Below, in pieces: positions 1 to 5,635 of a DNA stretch of 5,745 bases. Position 1 is the first letter of the stretch; every line of letters starts with the position of its first letter. Both the position numbers and the translations under genes were made by a program. The DNA comes from Alphaproteobacteria bacterium (GTDB taxonomy: Bacteria; Pseudomonadota; Alphaproteobacteria; Rhodobacterales; Rhodobacteraceae): NCBI GenBank assembly GCA_030428025.1, contig JAUIBJ010000262.1, forward strand, positions 1 through 5,745, written 5' to 3'. The notes under the pieces are model-generated. The model worked only from the letters and a program-made list of their open reading frames with translations, made no database searches and was not told where the DNA came from.

Positions 1-8
1 AACCTCCT
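1..8 (-). promoter_or_regulatory. Shine-Dalgarno sequence for the next gene, beyond the left edge
   Basis: Read on the minus strand, the last bases of the window are AGGAGGTT, a near-perfect match to the anti-Shine-Dalgarno sequence. It overlaps the flgA stop codon (TGA at 10-8). A start codon should therefore lie within about 10 nt outside the window. In alphaproteobacterial clusters the gene after flgA is often flgH (L-ring) or flgI (P-ring); that identity is inferred from gene order and cannot be seen here. Confidence 0.75.
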
Positions 9-433
9 CAGGGGGAAACATAGACGCGGCCATCCGCCGCCACCCGGCCGGAAACAGTGCTGCGGGAAGTGAGGTTCATCACTCTCACCCACTCGCCGGC
101 ACCGGCACGGGAGAGCGAACGGCCTTCGGTGGAGATGCGCAGCCCGCCATGATCGAAAATGAGCGGCACGATCTGGTTACGGTCGACCACGGCGGGCGGG
201 CCGATGTCGGCCAGCCTGATCGGGCGACCGGCATAGAGCGCCACCCGCGCCTCCTGTCCGATCACATCGCCCGCGTGCGTGGCGGCGCCGGGCATTTCGC
301 CCTCCCTGACGGCGAGATCCTGGGCCGCAATCACGCTCTGCGCCCGGATGGTGCGCGCCGCGACGACGGTGTCGGCTTGTGCCGCGATTCCAGCCAGAGA
401 AAGGGTAATATACAGGGCGAGGCGCGACAGCAT
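8..433 (-). CDS. flgA: Flagellar basal body P-ring formation protein FlgA
   Basis: This encodes a 141-residue exported protein, the periplasmic chaperone that assists FlgI polymerisation into the P-ring around the rod. Residues 1-20 look like a Sec signal peptide: Arg4, a hydrophobic core, and an AQA-D type signal peptidase I site after Ala20. The mature part reads as an SAF-type domain, with paired features such as VVAARTIRAQSVI and a C-terminal stretch including VMNLTSRSTVSGRV (secretion-chaperone FlgA fold). It is much shorter than enterobacterial FlgA (about 219 aa), but short forms are usual in Rhodobacterales. Its ATG overlaps the flgG stop by one base (TGATG on the minus strand), which indicates translational coupling. 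A strong ribosome binding site follows at its stop codon, so the operon continues to the left. Confidence 0.93.
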   Translation of the reverse strand: MLSRLALYITLSLAGIAAQADTVVAARTIRAQSVIAAQDLAVREGEMPGAATHAGDVIGQEARVALYAGRPIRLADIGPPAVVDRNQIVPLIFDHGGLRISTEGRSLSRAGAGEWVRVMNLTSRSTVSGRVAADGRVYVSP

Positions 434-1218
434 CAGCGCACCTGGGTGGTCGCGCCCAGCATCTGGTCGGCGGCGGAAATGACCTTGGCGTTGAGTTCGT
501 AGCCGCGCTGGGCCTCGATAAGTTCGGTCACCTCGCGAACCGCGTCTACAGAGCTGTCCTCCAGATAGCCCTGCCGGAGCGTGCCGAGCCCGTCCTGGCC
601 GGGCGTGCTCACCTGCGGCAGCCCCGAGGCTTCGGTTTCCCGAAAGAGGTTGCCGCCGATCGCCTCGAGCCCCTTGGGATTGGTGAAGCCCACCAGGTTG
701 AACTGACCCAGAAGCTCGGCTTCGGCGGCATCGGCGAAATAGGCATAGACTTCGCCATCGGCATTGATCGACAGGCTGCGCGCGTCATCGGGAATGGTGA
801 TGTCCGGAGCCACGGCGAAGCCGTCGGAGGTGACGATCAGGCCGTCGGCGGAGCGTTTCAGCGCTCCGTCACGGGTATAGCCCGACTGGCCCGAGGGCAG
901 CGTGACCTCGAGAAATCCCCGCCCGTCGATGGCAAGGTCCAGATCGCCGCCCGTCTGCGAGAGCGCGCCCTGGGACAGATGCACCGAGATGGCCGAAGGC
1001 CGCACGCCCAGGCCGAGCTGAACGCCGGTGGGCAGCACCGTGCCGTCGGCTGCGTTGATCGTTCCGGCACGGCTCAACTGCTGGTAATGCAGATCGGAAA
1101 ATTCCGCCCGCCGGGTATTGTAGCCGGTGGTCGACATGTTGGCGAGGTTGTTGGAAATGGTCTCCACCCGCATCTGCTGGGCGGCCATGCCGGTGGCGGC
1201 GATCTTCAGGGCGCGCAT
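433..1218 (-). CDS. flgG: Flagellar distal rod protein FlgG
   Basis: This encodes the 261-residue distal rod subunit that forms the drive shaft passing through the P and L rings. The N-terminal rod signature is clear (NNLANMSTTGY, residues 23-33). Residues 45-65, from YQQLSRAG to LPTG, correspond to the FlgG-specific insert that stiffens the rod and separates FlgG from the hook protein and from FlgF. The C-terminus (EAQRGYELNAKVISAADQML) is the usual helical packing segment. Length matches the family (about 260 aa). The ATG at 1218 follows a good Shine-Dalgarno (GAGGAGA, 1230-1224). The gene lies 25 nt downstream of flgF and overlaps flgA by one base. Like other axial proteins it lacks a Sec signal and should be exported by the flagellar type III system. 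Confidence 0.97.
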   Translation of the reverse strand: MRALKIAATGMAAQQMRVETISNNLANMSTTGYNTRRAEFSDLHYQQLSRAGTINAADGTVLPTGVQLGLGVRPSAISVHLSQGALSQTGGDLDLAIDGRGFLEVTLPSGQSGYTRDGALKRSADGLIVTSDGFAVAPDITIPDDARSLSINADGEVYAYFADAAEAELLGQFNLVGFTNPKGLEAIGGNLFRETEASGLPQVSTPGQDGLGTLRQGYLEDSSVDAVREVTELIEAQRGYELNAKVISAADQMLGATTQVR

Positions 1219-1243
1219 GCTCGTCTCCTCTTTCTATGTGGCT

Positions 1244-1960
1244 CTAACTCTGCGTGAAGGCGCGTAGGGCGTCGCGCATCCGGTCGTTCTCTGCATCCAG
1301 AAAGCTCTGGCCCAGCTCATAGGCCCGTTGCACCTCGACCATGCGGGCGAACTGCAGCACCGGGTCGACATTGGCATTCTCGAGGAAGCGGTGCAGGATG
1401 CGGCCCTCTTCCACCGGCACCAGTTCGCCATCGGTCCGGAAGAGGGCGCTGCCCTCGCGTACCAGGTCGAGCCGGTCGGCCGGGGTGACGAGGCCGAGCT
1501 GGCCGAGCGGCCGGCCCCCGGCGCTGATCGTGCCGTCGCCCGAAACATTGAGATCGGTGGCGTCGGGCGGGATGAAGAGCGGCGCGCCGCCGGCATCGAG
1601 CACACGGTGTCCGTCGAGCGTGACAAGCTCCCCCGTCGCCGAGGTGGTGAAATTGCCGGCCCGGGTCAGCCGCTCACCCTCCCCGGTCTGGACCAGAAAG
1701 AAGCCCTCGCCCTCGATGGCGAAATCGAACGTCCCTCCGGTAGCCGTCAGCGCCCCCTGCGCCATCGAGATGTTGTGCGCCGTAGCCCGCGCCATGGACA
1801 GCGAGGGCCCTTCTCTCGTGCGCACCACATACTCGGAAAAAACGAGCCCTTCCTGCCGGTAGCCGGTTGTCGAGGCGTTGGCGATGTTGTTGGCCAGCAC
1901 CTGCATTTCCTTCAAAAGGCCGCTCTGGCGGGTCAATGTGGTGTATCCGGCTGCTTCCAT
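1244..1960 (-). CDS. flgF: Flagellar proximal rod protein FlgF
   Basis: This encodes a 238-residue rod protein of the FlgF/FlgG family. The rod signature is at residues 23-34 (ANNIANASTTGY). A GEGFFLV motif marks the central domain, and the C-terminus contains MVEVQRAYELGQSFLD. It is assigned FlgF rather than FlgG because it lacks the FlgG-specific insert after residue 45, begins MEAAGYTTLTRQ, and is shorter than its neighbour. FlgF is known to sit in the proximal rod between FlgB/FlgC and FlgG. The ATG at 1960 is one base after the fliQ stop codon and is preceded by a GGAGGA ribosome binding site made from the last fliQ codons, so it is probably translationally coupled to fliQ. Confidence 0.95.
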   Translation of the reverse strand: MEAAGYTTLTRQSGLLKEMQVLANNIANASTTGYRQEGLVFSEYVVRTREGPSLSMARATAHNISMAQGALTATGGTFDFAIEGEGFFLVQTGEGERLTRAGNFTTSATGELVTLDGHRVLDAGGAPLFIPPDATDLNVSGDGTISAGGRPLGQLGLVTPADRLDLVREGSALFRTDGELVPVEEGRILHRFLENANVDPVLQFARMVEVQRAYELGQSFLDAENDRMRDALRAFTQS

Positions 1961-1961
1961 G

Positions 1962-2231
1962 TCATCCTCCGGTTATCAGCGGCACCAGCCGGTCCTGGAA
2001 GAAGGCCACCAGCGTCTGGGTCATGAAGCCCATCGACAGCCAGAAGACCACGACGATGGCCGCCAGCTTGGGCACGAAGGTCAGGGTCAGTTCCTGGATC
2101 GATGTCAGCGCCTGGAACAGGCCCACCGTGAGACCGGCCAGAAGGGCGATGCCCAGGATCGGGAGTGAAATGACTGTCGCGACCCAGAGCCCCTGGCGCA
2201 TCGTGTCGAAGAAAACCAACTCGTCCGGCAT
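1962..2231 (-). CDS. fliQ: Flagellar type III export channel protein FliQ
   Basis: This encodes an 89-residue inner-membrane protein, the small subunit that forms the FliPQR export gate with FliP and FliR. There are two hydrophobic helices, at about residues 17-38 and 56-78. Between them lies the conserved family segment FQALTSIQELTLTFVPKL (39-56). Length matches FliQ (about 88-90 aa). The ATG at 2231 was chosen because MPDELV... aligns with the normal FliQ N-terminus; the upstream in-frame extension is arginine-rich and is simply fliE read in another frame. The gene starts four bases after the fliE stop, and no Shine-Dalgarno is visible ahead of it, so translation probably depends on coupling to fliE. 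Placing fliQ among rod genes, away from fliP/fliR, is typical of alphaproteobacteria. Confidence 0.95.
   Translation of the reverse strand: MPDELVFFDTMRQGLWVATVISLPILGIALLAGLTVGLFQALTSIQELTLTFVPKLAAIVVVFWLSMGFMTQTLVAFFQDRLVPLITGG
1965..1970 (-). promoter_or_regulatory. flgF ribosome binding site embedded in the fliQ 3' end
   Basis: The minus strand reads GGAGGA, then TGAC, then ATG. The two final glycine codons of fliQ (GGA GGA) therefore serve as the Shine-Dalgarno for flgF. The TGA stop of fliQ lies between this site and the flgF start. The arrangement ties the fliQ C-terminal residues to flgF initiation. Confidence 0.7.
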
Positions 2232-2235
2232 CGGT

Positions 2236-2526
2236 TCAGACGGGCATCCGCAGGATTTCCTGATAGGCCTCGACAACCTTGTCGCGAACGGTGACGGCGG
2301 CCTCCACCGCCAGTTCCGTCTGCGCCAGCGCCTGAACCAGCGCATGCGGATCGGCCTCGCCGGTCATTGCGGCGCGGGCCGTGGCTTCGCCTTCCTGCAG
2401 GGTCGAGGCGAAATCGCGGGCAATGTCCTTGAGGACGTCGCCCGCCCCGGCGGCATCGGCCTTCGGCTCGGTGGCGGGGCGGGCTGCTGCATATTTCTGG
2501 GCAGCGCCGAGAGTGTTGATATCCAT
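2236..2526 (-). CDS. fliE: Flagellar hook-basal body complex protein FliE
   Basis: This encodes a 96-residue export substrate that joins the MS-ring and export gate to the proximal rod. The C-terminal half carries the conserved FliE pattern, including DPHALVQALAQTELAVEAAV and VVEAYQEILRMPV. The N-terminal 30 residues are alanine-rich and low in conservation, as is usual. Length is normal (about 95-110 aa). The ATG at 2526 is preceded by AGAGGAGA on the minus strand with about seven bases spacing; this ribosome binding site overlaps the flgC stop codon (TAG). It lies between flgC and fliQ, and the flgB-flgC-fliE block is a common conserved unit. Confidence 0.95.
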   Translation of the reverse strand: MDINTLGAAQKYAAARPATEPKADAAGAGDVLKDIARDFASTLQEGEATARAAMTGEADPHALVQALAQTELAVEAAVTVRDKVVEAYQEILRMPV

Positions 2527-2538
2527 TCTGGATCTCCT

Positions 2539-2931
2539 CTATCTGCGTAACAGGTCCATCAGGCTTTTCGACATCTGCCTTGCCTGTTCGAACATCTTGA
2601 GATTGGCCTCGTAACTGCGCTGCGCCTCGCGGGCGTCGGCCAGTTCGATCACCAGATTGACATTGGAGCCGGCATAATGGCCGGTTGCGTCGGCAAGCGG
2701 ATGGGACGGGTCGTAGATCCGTTCCGGCTCCGTCCGGTCGAGCCGAACCCGCCCGGCCTCGACCCGGCCGGACTGGCCAGCCTCGTCGAAAGCCGCCTTG
2801 AACGGCACTGTCTTGCGCCGGTAGCCGGGTGTGTCGGCATTGGCGATGTTTTCCGACAGGTGGCGCAGGCGGCGCGTCTGCGCCTTGAGCGCACTGGCGG
2901 ACAGCGAAAGCGAATCCGAGAAATCGGTCAT
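2539..2931 (-). CDS. flgC: Flagellar proximal rod protein FlgC
   Basis: This encodes a 130-residue proximal rod subunit, exported by the flagellar type III system. The flagellar rod signature is at residues 27-37 (ENIANADTPGY). A short central region is followed by YDPSHPLAD (73-81) and the FlgC-type C-terminus from SNVNLVIE (89-96), with AQRSYEANLKMFE after it. The GSNVNL segment and the length separate it from FlgB. The ATG at 2931 follows a GGAAGGA ribosome binding site with short spacing, 11 nt after the flgB stop (TAA at 2945-2943). The C-terminal heptad-like hydrophobic pattern fits the coiled-coil D0 domain. Confidence 0.96.
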   Translation of the reverse strand: MTDFSDSLSLSASALKAQTRRLRHLSENIANADTPGYRRKTVPFKAAFDEAGQSGRVEAGRVRLDRTEPERIYDPSHPLADATGHYAGSNVNLVIELADAREAQRSYEANLKMFEQARQMSKSLMDLLRR

Positions 2932-2942
2932 CGTCCTTCCCC

Positions 2943-3332
2943 TTATCTGCGGCCGATGGCGCCGCGCAGGATGGTCAGCGACGAGCGGTAGATCGTCAGT
3001 GCCCTGTCATGCTGCCGCTTGGTGTCGACGGCATGGATCATCTCGGTCTCCAGCGAGACGGAGTTGCCGTTGGGATCCGCCACCGCGCCGGGCCTGTCGC
3101 CCACCGCGAACGTTGTCCCGGTGCCGGTGCCGTGAAGGTGGCCGGGCCGTGTGGCGCGAGATGTGAATGTGGCCTGATACGTCTCTGTTTCGGCCTGAAA
3201 TGGCGCGATATCCTGTGCGCGATAGCCCGGTGTGTCGGAATTGGCCATGTTCTGTGCAACGACGGCCTGACGGGCGCCGGCATGGGTGGCCATCGCATAG
3301 GCAAGGCGGAAGACCGCCAGATTTTCGAACAT
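2943..3332 (-). CDS. flgB: Flagellar proximal rod protein FlgB
   Basis: This encodes a 129-residue proximal rod protein, the first gene of the minus-strand operon. The rod signature is at residues 28-37 (NMANSDTPGY). The family C-terminal motif PNGNSVSLETEM is at 87-98, followed by a helical tail ending in ILRGAIGRR. The middle (about 57-85) is glycine/threonine-rich and variable. The ATG at 3332 is chosen because AGGAG lies seven bases upstream (3344-3340) and MFENLAVF is a typical FlgB start; a TTG at 3356 in the same frame has no such site. It is divergent from fliI across an 82-bp control region. Confidence 0.95.
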   Translation of the reverse strand: MFENLAVFRLAYAMATHAGARQAVVAQNMANSDTPGYRAQDIAPFQAETETYQATFTSRATRPGHLHGTGTGTTFAVGDRPGAVADPNGNSVSLETEMIHAVDTKRQHDRALTIYRSSLTILRGAIGRR

Positions 3333-3339
3333 CGGGATT

Positions 3340-3344
3340 CTCCT
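3340..3344 (-). promoter_or_regulatory. flgB ribosome binding site
   Basis: AGGAG on the minus strand ends seven bases before the ATG at 3332. It decides the flgB start in favour of this ATG over the in-frame TTG at 3356, which would place the Shine-Dalgarno inside the coding region. Confidence 0.8.
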
Positions 3345-3345
3345 C

Positions 3346-3358
3346 GATTGCTTCAATC
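3346..3358. repeat. Short inverted repeat in the flgB leader
   Basis: GATTG-CTT-CAATC is a perfect 5-bp inverted repeat with a 3-nt centre, just upstream of the flgB Shine-Dalgarno and overlapping the left half of the CtrA-like box. It could be a small operator or a weak leader hairpin. It is short enough to be chance. Confidence 0.3.
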
Positions 3359-3368
3359 AAGGCTTAAC
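3353..3368 (+). promoter_or_regulatory. Candidate CtrA binding box
   Basis: The sequence TCAA, then seven bases, then TTAAC matches the alphaproteobacterial CtrA consensus TTAA-N7-TTAAC at eight of nine specified positions; the one mismatch is in the first half-site. It lies midway between flgB and fliI. CtrA is an established activator of flagellar genes in Caulobacter and in several Rhodobacterales. Binding here is inferred from sequence match and position only. Confidence 0.45.
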
Positions 3369-3389
3369 CGTGATTCCTTTAGAAATTGT

Positions 3390-3409
3390 TTTCAGAAGAT
3401 TTCAGGAGA
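3390..3409 (+). repeat. 10-bp tandem repeat containing the fliI ribosome binding site
   Basis: TTTCAGAAGA is followed immediately by TTTCAGGAGA, two 10-bp units differing at one base. The second unit carries the AGGAG ribosome binding site of fliI and the first a weaker AGAAG version. Confidence 0.5.
3404..3408 (+). promoter_or_regulatory. fliI ribosome binding site
   Basis: AGGAG is spaced six bases before the ATG at 3415. It supports that ATG as the fliI start over the in-frame GTG at 3370, which has no Shine-Dalgarno and would put the protein start inside the control region. Confidence 0.8.
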
Positions 3410-3414
3410 GTTCG

Positions 3415-4866
3415 ATGCTTCAGGCCGCCCTGTCCGCCCTGCGCGCAGAGATTGCCGCGCTTCCCCCCGATCATGCGCTGGGACGTGTGGTGGCGGTAGA
3501 AGGCAACCTCGTGCGCCTCACCGGTCTTTCGCGCGTGGCGCGCCTGGGCGACAGGCTGCGCCTTCGCCGCGAGAGCGCACCGGACCTGACGGGCGAGGTG
3601 CTCAAGTTGACAGAGGAACATGTGACGATGCTGCCTGACGAGGCGCCGACGGGGGTGGCGCTTGGCCAGTGCGCGGTGCTGGAACGGGCGGGCGAGATCG
3701 CACCCGATGACAGCTGGGTCGGCAGGGTGGTCGACCCGTTCGGTCAGCCGCTCGACGGCCGCCCGATCCTGCGCGGAGAGGTGCCGCGGCCCCTGCGCGC
3801 CGCGCCGCCCTCGCCCGTGCATCGCCGCCCTCTGGGCGCGCGGCTGGAAACCGGAATGGCGGTCTTCAACACGCTTCTTCCGGTTGCGCGCGGGCAGCGG
3901 ATCGGGCTCTTCGCCGGCTCGGGCGTCGGCAAGACCAGCCTGCTCGGCCATCTCGGCCGCAACATGCAGGCCGATCTCGTGGTCTTCGCTCTGATTGGCG
4001 AGCGCGGGCGCGAGCTGCGCGATTTCATCGACACGGTGCTGGGGCTCGAGGGCATGCGCCGTTCGATCGTGGTGGCGGCCACCTCCGATCGCTCACCCCT
4101 CGTGCGCCGGCGCTGCGCCTGGACGGCAATGGCGGTGGCGGAGCATTTTCGCGAACAGGGTCGGCACGTCCTCTTTCTGGCCGATTCTGTCACTCGCTTC
4201 GCCGAGGCACATCGCGAAATCGCCACCGCAGCAGGCGAATTGCCGGCGCTGCGCGGCTTTCCCGCCTCCACGGCGCATCAGATCATGGCGCTGTGCGAGC
4301 GGGCGGGGCCCGGCGCGGGGGCGGCGGGCGATATCACCGCGCTCTTCTCCGTGCTCGTCGCCGGGTCGGACATGGACGAACCGGTGGCCGACATCCTGCG
4401 CGGGGTGCTCGACGGGCACGTGGTGCTTGACCGGGCGATTGCCGAGCGCGGGCGCTATCCGGCGATCGATGTTTTGCGGTCGGTCTCTCGCAGCCTGCCG
4501 CGCGCGGCCAACGAGGAGGAGAACCGCCTGATCTTGCGCAGCCGGAGCCTCTTGGGCGCCTATGCCCGCTCGGAAACCATGGTCAAGGCCGGGCTGTATT
4601 CAGAGGGCAGCGACCCCGAGCTCGACAAGGCGCTGCGCGCCTGGCCCGAACTCGATGCTTTCATCGCCGAAAAGGAGACAGTTTCAGCCCAAAACAGCTT
4701 TCAGCGGCTGAGTCTGATTCTGCGCCGCGCAGGGCAGGGCCGCGTTCAGGCCGGGCCCGCCACACGGGCGGCGCAGAGCGCGGCCCCTTCCGCGTCCAAC
4801 CAGCTGGCCCGGCCGCCGCGGGCCGCTTCCCAATGGGCGGGTCGGGTCACGCCTGCAGCAGGGTAA
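3415..4866 (+). CDS. fliI: Flagellum-specific ATPase FliI
   Basis: This encodes a 483-residue cytoplasmic ATPase of the F1-beta/type III secretion family that energises substrate delivery to the flagellar export gate. Residues from the ATG: N-terminal beta-barrel region 1-90; Walker A AGSGVGKTS at 167-175 with Lys173; GERGREL at 195-201 with the catalytic-type Glu196; Walker B strand ending at Asp257 (LADSVTRF); and the ATP synthase alpha/beta signature PAIDVLRSVS at 349-358. All expected catalytic residues are present. The normal FliI C-terminus ends near residue 436 (LSLIL). A further 45 or so residues, rich in Ala, Arg, Pro and Gln, follow with no family resemblance. Salmonella FliI is 456 aa. 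The last 20 nt overlap the convergent DUF1217 gene. No fliH or fliJ is adjacent. Confidence 0.96.
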   Translation: MLQAALSALRAEIAALPPDHALGRVVAVEGNLVRLTGLSRVARLGDRLRLRRESAPDLTGEVLKLTEEHVTMLPDEAPTGVALGQCAVLERAGEIAPDDSWVGRVVDPFGQPLDGRPILRGEVPRPLRAAPPSPVHRRPLGARLETGMAVFNTLLPVARGQRIGLFAGSGVGKTSLLGHLGRNMQADLVVFALIGERGRELRDFIDTVLGLEGMRRSIVVAATSDRSPLVRRRCAWTAMAVAEHFREQGRHVLFLADSVTRFAEAHREIATAAGELPALRGFPASTAHQIMALCERAGPGAGAAGDITALFSVLVAGSDMDEPVADILRGVLDGHVVLDRAIAERGRYPAIDVLRSVSRSLPRAANEEENRLILRSRSLLGAYARSETMVKAGLYSEGSDPELDKALRAWPELDAFIAEKETVSAQNSFQRLSLILRRAGQGRVQAGPATRAAQSAAPSASNQLARPPRAASQWAGRVTPAAG

Positions 4867-5635
4867 GCGCGATGGATTGCGGTGTCTGGGCGGCGAAAGC
4901 CTTGATCTGGTCGCGCAGCAGATAGGTTTCGACCAGCTTTTCTCGCAAGGCCTCGTCCGCGAAATCGTCCACCGCCCCGATGCCCAGCTTGTCCCTCGCC
5001 GCCTCCCGAAAAACTTCCAGTTGGCGGTCGATGTCGAGCTGGCCGAATCCCGCGGGCAGGCCGAAGGCGGTTTCGAACACGCTGCGCAGCGGCGGCGTGC
5101 CGAGGATCCGGAACCATTTCGTGGTGTCATTGGCGTCGTCATTGCCGATCTCTGCCAGTTCGCGCGCCGCATTCATCGCCAGCCGAAGACTCTCGTCCTG
5201 TTGGCCGACCGCCACTTCGAACGAACGGGCTCGGAACTTCGCCGTGATCTCGGCGCCGAACCCTTCTTCTCCGGTGCGTGCCCCGAAAACCACGCTGCCG
5301 AACCCGAAGGCCGAACTCAGCTGTTTGTAGCGCTCGTCGGAAAGCTTGTTAGCCAGTGCCTCGGGCTTCGCGACCCCTTCTTCCAGAACCTTGCGGATGA
5401 GGAAACGGTTGTCGATATCGTCCTCCAGCCCGAAGGCTCCCAGTGCCACGCGCAATAGCCGCCGGTCGGAGACCAAATCCTCCGCCGTCTTCACGGCGCC
5501 GATATTGGCCTCGAAATAGGCGGTATCCCGCAGGATTTCCGGCGAGGCGTCGAAGGCCGCGGTCTGGCTGTCCATCGTGCGGTTGAGCATGACCCAGCCA
5601 GGCAGGCCGGAGAGGGGCAGGAGGGGCTGGAACAT
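4847..5635 (-). CDS. DUF1217 family flagellar protein, function unknown
   Basis: This encodes a 262-residue protein resembling the DUF1217 proteins found in alphaproteobacterial flagellar clusters. The N-terminus (PLSGLPGW at 7-14, then NRTMDSQTAAF) and the following segment (EDLVSDRRLLRVALGAFGL, 52-70) fit my recollection of that family. There is no signal peptide or membrane segment, so it is cytoplasmic or a type III export substrate. A second LR...AFGL motif at 183-193 suggests two related halves. The start at 5635 is preferred because the family begins with this segment and because its ATG overlaps the upstream stop codon by one base (TGATG), implying coupling to flbT. Only a weak GGGG ribosome binding site is seen. 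It runs tail to tail into fliI with a 20-nt overlap. No biochemical role is known to me. Confidence 0.8.
   Translation of the reverse strand: MFQPLLPLSGLPGWVMLNRTMDSQTAAFDASPEILRDTAYFEANIGAVKTAEDLVSDRRLLRVALGAFGLEDDIDNRFLIRKVLEEGVAKPEALANKLSDERYKQLSSAFGFGSVVFGARTGEEGFGAEITAKFRARSFEVAVGQQDESLRLAMNAARELAEIGNDDANDTTKWFRILGTPPLRSVFETAFGLPAGFGQLDIDRQLEVFREAARDKLGIGAVDDFADEALREKLVETYLLRDQIKAFAAQTPQSIALTLLQA

Larger units (their letters stand above)
3333..3414. promoter_or_regulatory. Divergent flgB/fliI control region
   Basis: This 82-bp gap is the only sizeable noncoding stretch in the window and is visibly richer in A and T than the flanking genes. It must carry at least one promoter for the flgB-flgC-fliE-fliQ-flgF-flgG-flgA operon, unless transcription comes from elsewhere, and probably one for fliI. 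It contains a CtrA-like box (3353-3368), two GATTC sites (3336-3340 and 3372-3376) of the GANTC type methylated by CcrM, a short inverted repeat and a tandem repeat. I could not identify convincing sigma-70 or sigma-54 hexamer pairs. Confidence 0.6.

Noticed and set aside
1328..2026. Long plus-strand open frame (232 codons) opposite flgF
   Set aside because: It is antisense to a clear flgF gene and runs on into fliQ. It has no recognisable domain, and such frames are common opposite GC-rich genes.
2232..2345. Longer fliQ starting at 2345
   Set aside because: The extra 38 residues are Arg/Trp/Pro-rich and come from the fliE coding region in another frame; FliQ proteins are about 89 aa.
1867..2550. 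Plus-strand open frame (227 codons) opposite fliQ and fliE
   Set aside because: It spans two well-supported minus-strand genes and shows no family resemblance; a mirror frame.
433..3332. Possible break or frameshift in the rod operon
   Set aside because: All seven genes have full-length frames with their expected N- and C-terminal motifs; nothing is truncated.
3370..3414. Upstream GTG start for fliI adding 15 residues
   Set aside because: There is no Shine-Dalgarno before the GTG, it would begin just after the CtrA-like box, and the ATG at 3415 has a well-spaced AGGAG.
3379..3951. Minus-strand open frame (190 codons) inside fliI
   Set aside because: It lies opposite the fliI N-terminal coding region, whose motifs are intact, and has no recognisable domain.
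4755..4769. Hairpin GCCCG-CCACA-CGGGC in the fliI tail
   Set aside because: Five-pair stem, no T-run, inside coding sequence; not supported as a terminator.
4806..4824. Hairpin GGCCCG / CGGGCC near the fliI end as a terminator
   Set aside because: The stem is only six pairs, there is no T-run after it on either strand, and it is inside the fliI frame; such stems are expected by chance in GC-rich DNA.
4852..4862. Palindrome CCTGC-A-GCAGG at the convergent overlap
   Set aside because: It is too short for a terminator or a defined operator, and is explained by two overlapping coding ends.
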